Source of the DNA: Candidatus Parcubacteria bacterium
GTDB taxonomy: Bacteria > Patescibacteriota > Patescibacteriia > UBA1558 > GWA2-36-10
DNA: 15,438 nucleotides
Direction: 5' to 3'
Assembly: GCA_003599205.1 (NCBI GenBank)
Contig: QZJA01000019.1
Span: forward strand, 1 to 15,438
In this document: positions 6,138 to 11,635 of the stretch, in pieces
How the letters are laid out: each line of letters begins with the position of its first letter
Position numbering within the stretch: position 1 is the first letter of the stretch
Program-made: the position numbers and the translations under genes
Notes under the pieces: model-generated
Told to the model about the DNA's origin: nothing
What the model saw: only the letters and a program-made list of their open reading frames with translations
The model's database searches: none

Positions 6138-6223
6138 AGTAAATGAAAAAAATGTTTTTTAAGTATATTTAATTTATATAAAGTAGAGCGATATTTCATC
6201 TATCAGTGTGTTTGTGCACCTAT

Positions 6224-6251
6224 TGACATCGTAGCTCAGATTAGCTAAAAA
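6224..6251 (+). promoter_or_regulatory. Candidate promoter of the recombinase gene
   Basis: A consensus TTGACA (6224-6229) is followed after 16 bases by TAAAAA (6246-6251), a four-of-six -10 match. The leader would be about 25 bases. The -35 is good but the -10 is weak. The rest of the 144-base divergent spacer holds no other element I can support. Confidence 0.35.
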
Positions 6252-6281
6252 GTAAATAATTATCATTAATCATAAAACAGT

Positions 6282-7148
6282 ATGAAAAGCGATTTACCAA
6301 TAGCCCAAAGCCCTCAGTTTTTGGCTAAAAATCATCCTTTAGCCAGTTTGGCGCAGGAGCTCATTATTAGGGGGTTTTCTCGGCGTACTATCCAGAGCTA
6401 TTTGTCTCACAACCAGCGATTTTTGGACTGGCTGGGCAAATCAGCCAAAGAAGCAACTAGTCAGGATATCAAAGATTATTTACTTTACCTCAAAAGCCAA
6501 AATTACTCCAATACGTCACTCAATAGTGTTATTTCATCGCTCAAGTTTTATTATAGACAGATTCTCCAGCGGAAGCTGTTTTTTGATATTCGTCGGCCAA
6601 AAAAAGAAAAATTTTTGCCTACGGTTTTGACTAAATCTGAAATTATTAAGATCATCAATTGTGTTCATAATTTAAAACATAAATTATTGTTGTCTCTGCT
6701 TTATGGTTCAGGACTGAGGGTATCGGAAGTTGTCAAAATCAAAATCAGTCATTTGGATTTGTCTTCTAAAAGTCTGTTGGTCAAAGATGCTAAGGGCAAT
6801 AAAGATCGTTATACTTTGCTCAGCGGTATAAGCATTAAATTATTAAATTTGTATTTGCCCAAATTGCCAAGTGCTGGGCAGTATTTATTTAGCGGACAGT
6901 CAGGTGAATCTCATCTTAGCCAGCGCAGTGCTCAAAAGATATTTGATAATGCGCTAAAAAAATCAAGCATAAAAAAATCAGCCAGTTGTCATAGTTTGCG
7001 TCATTCTTTTGCTACGCATCTTTTGGAAAGTGGAGTAGATATTCGTTACATCCAAAAACTGCTTGGTCATAGCAGTATCAAGACCACTGAAGTCTACACC
7101 AAAGTAGCTCGTAATTTTTTGGACAATATAAAAAGTCCCTTGGATTAA
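6282..7148 (+). CDS. Tyrosine recombinase of the XerC/XerD/XerA type
   Basis: A 288-residue site-specific recombinase. The N-terminal SAM-like core-binding domain spans about residues 18-100 (LIIRGFSRRTIQSYLSHNQR). The catalytic domain shows the full set: Arg146 (GSGLRVSEV), Lys171 (DAKGNKDR), His237 and Arg240 (CHSLRHSFATHLL), His263 (LGHSS) and nucleophile Tyr272 (TTEVYTKV). The short tail ending NIKSPLD resembles single-protein Xer and integron-integrase-like enzymes. The size is typical of Xer proteins that resolve chromosome dimers, and no prophage, integron array or attachment site is visible, so a housekeeping Xer is the likeliest role. Mobile-element integration is the alternative, given the AT-rich neighbouring cassette. 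It stands alone and ends at the terminator it shares with ftsH. No clear Shine-Dalgarno. Confidence 0.92.
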   Translation: MKSDLPIAQSPQFLAKNHPLASLAQELIIRGFSRRTIQSYLSHNQRFLDWLGKSAKEATSQDIKDYLLYLKSQNYSNTSLNSVISSLKFYYRQILQRKLFFDIRRPKKEKFLPTVLTKSEIIKIINCVHNLKHKLLLSLLYGSGLRVSEVVKIKISHLDLSSKSLLVKDAKGNKDRYTLLSGISIKLLNLYLPKLPSAGQYLFSGQSGESHLSQRSAQKIFDNALKKSSIKKSASCHSLRHSFATHLLESGVDIRYIQKLLGHSSIKTTEVYTKVARNFLDNIKSPLD

Positions 7149-7149
7149 A

Positions 7150-7184
7150 AAAACCACCCGTAGCTTTATGCGTAGGGTGGTTTT
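7150..7184. terminator. Bidirectional terminator between recombinase and ftsH
   Basis: AAAACCACCC (7150-7159) pairs perfectly with GGGTGGTTTT (7175-7184) around a 15-base loop. A T run follows on the plus strand and seven T residues on the minus strand. It starts two bases after the recombinase stop and ends seven before the ftsH stop, so it can end both convergent transcripts. Confidence 0.9.
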
Positions 7185-7190
7185 ATAGCT

Positions 7191-8999
7191 TTAAGCCATT
7201 AGGCTTTCAAATTCTTGTTTTTCTATAGTTTCTCTCTTGATCAGCGCATCAACTATTTTTTCCATTTTATCTTTGTGCTCTTTGACTAATTGTATAGCTG
7301 TTTTAAGACCTTCATTGACATAGGCTGATATTTCTTGGTCAATTACTTCAGCTGTTTTTTCGCTGTAGTCGCGTCGTTCATGAATCTCGCGTCCTAGAAA
7401 TACCATTTCTTCTTTTTGGCCAAAGGTGCGAGGACCGAGCTTTTCGTCCATGCCAAACTCTGTCACCATGCGGCGGGCCAGATCAGTCACGCGCTTGAGG
7501 TCATTGCTGGCGCCAGTAGTGACTTCGCCAAAGTAGGTTTTCTCCGCAGCGTAGCCGCCTAAAAGTACGGCCATAGTGTCGATAAAGCCAGAGTAGCTTT
7601 GGAGCTTTTTGTCTTCCTTAGGCAGATTGATAGTATAGCCAGCCGCCCGTCCACGGGAAATAATAGATACTTTGTGTACTGGATCAGCGTTTTTGAGCAT
7701 ATGAGATATCAAAGCGTGTCCAGCTTCATGGTAGGCAGTAATTTTCTTTTCTTCAGCAGAAAGAATATGACTTTTTCTTTCCCTACCAAGGAGCACTCTT
7801 TCAATAGAATCAAGGATTGTTAGCTGGTTGATAGTTTTTTTATTTTCTTTGGCTGCTAGTATAGCTGCTTCATTGAGGACATTGGCTAGATCGGCTCCAG
7901 AAAATCCAGGAGTGCGTTGGGCGACCATATTGATGTCGGTATCTTTGTCTAGCGGTTTGCCTTGAGCGTGAATCTTGAGGATAGCTTCGCGATCTTTGAT
8001 GTCTGGCAGGTCAATGACTACTTGTCGATCAAATCGGCCAGGACGTAGCAAAGCGGGATCAAGGACATCTGGTCTGTTGGTAGCGGCAATGACAATGATG
8101 TTGGTCTGGTTGTCAAAACCATCCATCTCTACCAGTATCTGATTGAGGGTTTGCTCTCTTTCATCGTGTGAGCCACCTAGACCAGCACCACGCTGTCGAC
8201 CGACAGCATCTATTTCATCGATAAATATCAGACAAGGGGAAGCCTTTTTGGCTTTTTTGAATAAATCTCGTACGCGGGAAGCACCAACGCCGACAAACAT
8301 TTCCACAAACTCAGAACCGGAGATATGGAAAAATGGCACTTTAGCTTCACCTGATACGGCTCGGGCTAGCAATGTCTTACCAGTTCCGGGAGCGCCCAAG
8401 AGTAAAACGCCTTTGGGTATCTTGGCACCCATAGCAATGAATTTTTGTGGGTGTTTGAGGAACTCTACAATTTCCATCAAATCTTCTTTGGCTTCGTGAG
8501 CACCAGCCACATCTTTGAAACTGACTCTTTTTCTTTTGTCATCAGCTAGCTTGGCACCCGATTGGCCGAAAGTCATAGCGCGGTTATTGACTCCTTGTAC
8601 TTGGCGGAGCATAAACCAAATCAGGGCAATGATAAATAGTCCGGGGATGATAAAAGGTAGGATAGTGGTAAAAAACATACCAGAGTCAGGCTCTTCACCC
8701 ACTTTTATATCAATAGCAGCTATTTTGTCAGTCGGCACTTCATAGTTTTTCAAAGCTTCAGTCAAAGATTCACTTAGTTCCTTTTTGCTGGTTTGTTGAG
8801 TATCATCTTTGAGAGTGATATTGAGCTGATTGCCGTTTACTAGAATGCTTTTTACTTGGTCATCTTTGACCTGCTGGACCAATTTGGCCAGACTTACTTC
8901 CTCAATATTAGTGTTTTGGCTACTAAAAAATCCAATGATAGTGGAGATAACAGCCAAAATCAGAAAAAATATGAGAAAATTTTTGAGTATATTTTTCAT
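7191..8999 (-). CDS. ftsH: ATP-dependent zinc metalloprotease FtsH
   Basis: FtsH is a hexameric membrane AAA+ protease that degrades misfolded membrane proteins and regulators. The 602 residues show, in order: a membrane span at about 7-25, an extracytoplasmic domain (26-108), a second span at 110-130, and the linker FGQSGAKL. The AAA+ module follows, with Walker A GAPGTGKT (202-209), pore loop MFVGVGA (234-240), Walker B LIFIDE (257-262) and second region of homology ATNRPDVLDPALLRPGRFDR (306-325). The protease has HEAGH (424-428) and the third zinc ligand Asp500 in TGASNDL. It is slightly shorter than the E. coli protein (644) because the C-terminal tail is short. It lies 56 bases after the S1 gene on the same strand and has its own Shine-Dalgarno, the clearest in the window. 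All catalytic residues are present. Confidence 0.98.
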   Translation of the reverse strand: MKNILKNFLIFFLILAVISTIIGFFSSQNTNIEEVSLAKLVQQVKDDQVKSILVNGNQLNITLKDDTQQTSKKELSESLTEALKNYEVPTDKIAAIDIKVGEEPDSGMFFTTILPFIIPGLFIIALIWFMLRQVQGVNNRAMTFGQSGAKLADDKRKRVSFKDVAGAHEAKEDLMEIVEFLKHPQKFIAMGAKIPKGVLLLGAPGTGKTLLARAVSGEAKVPFFHISGSEFVEMFVGVGASRVRDLFKKAKKASPCLIFIDEIDAVGRQRGAGLGGSHDEREQTLNQILVEMDGFDNQTNIIVIAATNRPDVLDPALLRPGRFDRQVVIDLPDIKDREAILKIHAQGKPLDKDTDINMVAQRTPGFSGADLANVLNEAAILAAKENKKTINQLTILDSIERVLLGRERKSHILSAEEKKITAYHEAGHALISHMLKNADPVHKVSIISRGRAAGYTINLPKEDKKLQSYSGFIDTMAVLLGGYAAEKTYFGEVTTGASNDLKRVTDLARRMVTEFGMDEKLGPRTFGQKEEMVFLGREIHERRDYSEKTAEVIDQEISAYVNEGLKTAIQLVKEHKDKMEKIVDALIKRETIEKQEFESLMA

Positions 9000-9007
9000 A
9001 TAATAAT

Positions 9008-9012
9008 TCCTT
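9008..9012 (-). promoter_or_regulatory. Shine-Dalgarno site of ftsH
   Basis: AAGGA on the minus strand, eight bases before the ftsH ATG. It is the only textbook Shine-Dalgarno seen in front of a gene in this window and it supports the chosen start. Confidence 0.75.
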
Positions 9013-9019
9013 TATTTTT

Positions 9020-9048
9020 ATTTTAACGACAAAGAGACAAAAGCGCAA
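9020..9048 (-). promoter_or_regulatory. Candidate internal promoter for ftsH
   Basis: On the minus strand TTGCGC (9043-9048) is followed after 17 bases by TAAAAT (9020-9025). The -35 matches only its TTG. Transcription would begin almost at the Shine-Dalgarno, which makes it marginal; ftsH may simply be read from the S1 promoter. Confidence 0.25.
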
Positions 9049-9055
9049 ATTATTT

Positions 9056-10315
9056 TTAGGCTTTTTCTTCAATCTTTTTATCGTCTTTAGTTTCAGGAGT
9101 AGTGTCTTCAGCTTTTACTTCTTCAGCTTTAGCTTCCTTTAATTCTTCTTTCTCTTCAGCTTTGGTCTCTTCTTTTACTTCTTCCTTAGTCTCTTCTTCT
9201 TTTTTGTCAGTTTTTTCTTTGAGAGCTTTGAGGGACAAGCCGAGACGATGATTGTTGGCATCAATAGTGAGAATGACAAAATCATAATCTTTGTCCGGTT
9301 GGACTACATTGTCGAGATTGTTGATTTTTTTGTTGCTGAGTTCAGAGATATGTACCAAACCATGGATATCTTGATCCAATTCTACAAAAGCGCCGAAAGG
9401 ATTGACCTTGAGGACTTTGCCTCGGACTTTTTGGCCGACTTTGTATTTCTTGGCTACTTCTACCCAAGGATCAGTTTTTAATTTTTTGATAGACAAAGAA
9501 ATTTTGGTATTTTCAATATCAATAATTTCCGCATCGACGATATCGCCGACTTTGATGACATCGCGTGGATCGTCAATTCTCTGCCAAGCTAGCTCAGAGA
9601 TATGTACCAAGCCTTCGAGGTTGTCGCCGAATTCTACAAAAGCGCCAAAATCAACTACGCCGGTAACTTTACCTTTGACCTTATCACCGACTTTGTACTT
9701 GGAGATGACTTTCTTTTGCTTGTCATCCCAAGCAGCCTTTTCAGAAACGATCAGTTTTTCGTCTTTTTCGTCGACGTCGATTATTTTAGTTTTTAGAGGT
9801 TGATTGATAAAACTCTTGAGGTGACCCAATATTTTATTTTTGTCACCGCCCTCAATACGAGGATAGTGTTCGATAGTAAGTTGAGAAACTGGCAAGAAGC
9901 CAACTACATTTCCAATTTTGATCATCAGACCGCCCTTGTTGGCGTCAATGACTTTGGATTCAATGATATTTCCTTCTTTATAAAGTTTTTCCAAATGGTC
10001 CCAAGCTTTTTTGTGTCCAGCTTCGCGGAAAGATAATTCCATGTAGCCGTTTTCGTTGTCTAGACCAACAACAGTAGCAGTTGCTTTGTCGCCTTTTTTT
10101 AGATTAGAGAATTCTTCTGATTCGTCGTAGATTTCTCGGCCACGGACAATGCCGGTAGTAATGCCATCTAGATCAATATAGATTTCATTTTTTGAGATGC
10201 TGATAACAGTGCCTTCTACCAAATCGCCTATTTTAGGGACATTAAGGGCATCGGATCTTTGTAACAATTCATCCATTGGGTGGATTGTTGGAACAGTTTG
10301 TGTGTTAGTTGTCAT
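9056..10315 (-). CDS. rpsA: Ribosomal protein S1 homologue with four S1 domains
   Basis: S1 binds mRNA and helps load it on the 30S subunit. The 419 residues hold four OB-fold S1 domains at about 28-97, 114-193, 208-278 and 292-365. Domains 3 and 4 are the best conserved, with KVTGVVDFGAFVEF/GLVHISEL and KVLKVNPFGAFVEL/GLVHISEL. A Lys/Glu-rich low-complexity tail fills 366-419 and ends the protein. E. coli S1 has six domains; four-domain forms are usual in many other phyla, so this could also be called a general S1 RNA-binding protein. The GFLPVSQL motif of domain 2 agrees with a ribosomal S1. The start has no Shine-Dalgarno, but its leader would carry two hairpins (10336-10376). It probably forms an operon with ftsH. 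Confidence 0.92.
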   Translation of the reverse strand: MTTNTQTVPTIHPMDELLQRSDALNVPKIGDLVEGTVISISKNEIYIDLDGITTGIVRGREIYDESEEFSNLKKGDKATATVVGLDNENGYMELSFREAGHKKAWDHLEKLYKEGNIIESKVIDANKGGLMIKIGNVVGFLPVSQLTIEHYPRIEGGDKNKILGHLKSFINQPLKTKIIDVDEKDEKLIVSEKAAWDDKQKKVISKYKVGDKVKGKVTGVVDFGAFVEFGDNLEGLVHISELAWQRIDDPRDVIKVGDIVDAEIIDIENTKISLSIKKLKTDPWVEVAKKYKVGQKVRGKVLKVNPFGAFVELDQDIHGLVHISELSNKKINNLDNVVQPDKDYDFVILTIDANNHRLGLSLKALKEKTDKKEEETKEEVKEETKAEEKEELKEAKAEEVKAEDTTPETKDDKKIEEKA

Positions 10316-10335
10316 TTAATTATTAGTTTTAACCC

Positions 10336-10376
10336 GCTCCGTTGGGAGCAAGTCTCGAAAAATTGATTTTTTCGAG
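10336..10376 (-). promoter_or_regulatory. Two hairpins in the S1 gene leader
   Basis: Between the presumed S1 transcription start (near 10397) and its ATG, the minus-strand RNA would fold a nine-base-pair stem (10354-10376, five-base loop) and then GCTCC-CAAC-GGAGC (10336-10349). In E. coli, S1 represses its own translation through leader structure; a similar role here is only an inference. Confidence 0.5.
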
Positions 10377-10403
10377 TGAATTGGTTGTTTAAATAGCCGC
10401 CTT

Positions 10404-10432
10404 AAATTACCATAAATCGAAAAATAAATCAA
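10404..10432 (-). promoter_or_regulatory. Promoter of the S1-ftsH unit
   Basis: Minus-strand TTGATT (10427-10432), a 17-base spacer ending in TGG, and TAATTT (10404-10409). The TG dinucleotide gives an extended -10. The leader would be about 80 bases. Confidence 0.5.
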
Positions 10433-10617
10433 GACCCCTAGCTTAGCCCTCGGGGAGTCAAAAAATATCCTGTTTTGAGTCTGGTTTTTAGCTACCTTAG
10501 CCTTGGTTCCTAGCCGAGAAGGGCTTATATTTTTGCCCTTGGTTTAGGGCTTTGAATTGATTAGGAAAAATTCAATTTTTCTCTTATTTTTAAGGCAAAT
10601 TTGCTTGACTAATTGGG

Positions 10618-10646
10618 TTTACTTTCTGCCTATTTTGTGCTAAAAT
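10618..10646 (+). promoter_or_regulatory. Promoter of the MBL-gyrA operon
   Basis: TTTACT (10618-10623), a 17-base spacer ending in TGC, and TAAAAT (10641-10646), so an extended -10 is present. The start would be near 10653, with a leader of about 30 A-rich bases and no Shine-Dalgarno. Confidence 0.6.
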
Positions 10647-10682
10647 TTAGCTGTTTAAAGACTAATAAAAAAAGTAAAAAAT

Positions 10683-11285
10683 ATGACAATTTCATGGCAC
10701 GGATTTAACTATTTTAAGGTAAAAAATACCGATCATACCCTGGTTTTTAATCCTTATAGCTTGGATAATGTGACCAAGGTGGCCAAAACCAAAGCCGATG
10801 TGGTTTTGTTTAGCGACAAAAGCAAGCTCGCTCAGGCCAAATATGACGATGACGCTTTTGTGCTAGACACTCCTGGCGAGTGTGAAATTCATGATATTTT
10901 TATTTACGGACGCAAAGTTTCCGGACAGTTGATTTTTCAAGTGACCATGGAAGATATCAAAATTGTTTTTATGGGAGAGTTTGGTCATCAGGAGTTAAAC
11001 AATGGAGATTTAGAATTTATCAAAGCCACTGATATTTTGATTTTGCCGGTTGGTGGTGGAGATTTTTGTACTGCCAAAGAAGCCAACAAAATAATTTCTC
11101 AGCTTGAACCAAGGATAGTTATACCAAGTTGTCACAAAGCTGGCGCTGGCAAATTAAAATTAGACAGTATTGAAGATTTCGTCAAAGAGTTTAGCGTCAA
11201 ACCAGAGCAGACCGATAAGCTGAGAATAAAAAAGAAAGACCTTCCACAAGAGGAAGTTAAGTTAGTAGTTTTAAGCCCGCAATAA
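10683..11285 (+). CDS. Metallo-beta-lactamase-fold protein lacking the HxHxDH motif
   Basis: A 200-residue protein that follows the UPF0173/COG2220 MBL layout: opening strand TISWHGFNYFKVK, an early DPF-like turn (FNPYSLDN), PGECEIHDIFIYG (64-76) corresponding to the pGEYEikG segment, GEFGHQEL near the usual Gly-Asp site, DILILPVGGG (117-126) and IVIPSCHKAG (145-154). After ADVVL, where the family has T-H-x-H-x-D-H, this protein reads FSDKSKLAQ (43-51) with no histidine, and the Gly-Asp ligand has become Glu99. The metal site therefore appears lost, so it is either a non-catalytic scaffold or uses other chemistry. It heads an operon, with the small membrane protein 2 bases downstream and then gyrA. 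The fold call is fairly secure; the function is unknown. Confidence 0.8.
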   Translation: MTISWHGFNYFKVKNTDHTLVFNPYSLDNVTKVAKTKADVVLFSDKSKLAQAKYDDDAFVLDTPGECEIHDIFIYGRKVSGQLIFQVTMEDIKIVFMGEFGHQELNNGDLEFIKATDILILPVGGGDFCTAKEANKIISQLEPRIVIPSCHKAGAGKLKLDSIEDFVKEFSVKPEQTDKLRIKKKDLPQEEVKLVVLSPQ

Positions 11286-11287
11286 AA

Positions 11288-11629
11288 ATGTTATTTTTAG
11301 GTAACAGTTCAAAAAAAACTTTTATTTTATTTGTGCTGGTCCTACTCATTGGTGGAGTAATATTTTGGCAGTGGTTCAAATTGGCTCCACTGAGCGCACC
11401 GACGGAAGAGGAATCTACTTGGGAACAAATAACTAAACAGGTTGATACGGCTAAGCAGAAGATAGAAGCACAATTAGAGGTAAATAGGTTAGAAGGCCAA
11501 CAGACCTGGGAGGAATTCCAACGACAGCAAAAAGAAAAAGAACTTATTAATGACATAAAAGAATATTGGGAAAATAGTACTTCAACTAGTGCCACCTCAA
11601 CTGAGGACGAAATTATTGATAACAGATAA
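11288..11629 (+). CDS. Small single-span membrane protein with coiled coil, unknown function
   Basis: A 113-residue protein. Residues 10-30 (TFILFVLVLLIGGVIFWQWF) form one membrane span. A Pro/Glu linker follows, then a charged helix of about residues 43-95 (ITKQVDTAKQKIEAQLEVNR, EEFQRQQKEKELI) likely to be coiled coil, and a Ser/Thr-rich acidic tail. The C-terminal part should be extracytoplasmic or cytoplasmic depending on orientation; two lysines before the span favour an inside N terminus. It starts two bases after the MBL-fold stop and ends six bases before the gyrA start, so all three are surely co-transcribed. I recognise no family. Confidence 0.8.
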   Translation: MLFLGNSSKKTFILFVLVLLIGGVIFWQWFKLAPLSAPTEEESTWEQITKQVDTAKQKIEAQLEVNRLEGQQTWEEFQRQQKEKELINDIKEYWENSTSTSATSTEDEIIDNR

Positions 11630-11635
11630 TAACAT

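Larger units (their letters stand above)
10316..10682. other. Divergent control region between the S1 and MBL/gyrA operons, rich in palindromes
   Basis: No coding frame is supported in these 367 bases. Besides the two promoters, several inverted repeats are visible: GCTCC/GGAGC (10336-10349), CTCGAAAAA/TTTTTCGAG (10354-10376), GACCCC with GGGG-A-GTC (10433-10459), AAGGGC (10519-10524) with GCCCTT (10535-10540), the same GCCCT with AGGGC (10546-10550), AATTGA/TCAATT (10555-10577), and the palindrome GCAAATTTGC (10595-10604). The first two would be in the S1 leader RNA. The others lie between the two promoters, roughly 10433-10617, where neither promoter would transcribe them. They may be protein-binding sites or mark an unannotated small RNA. 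Confidence 0.6.

Noticed and set aside
6282..7148. Prophage or integron anchored by the tyrosine recombinase
   Set aside because: No phage structural genes, excisionase, attachment duplication, tRNA target or cassette array is visible; a housekeeping Xer explains it more simply.
9248..10036. Several plus-strand open frames across the S1 gene
   Set aside because: All are antisense to the four conserved S1 domains and encode no recognisable motif.
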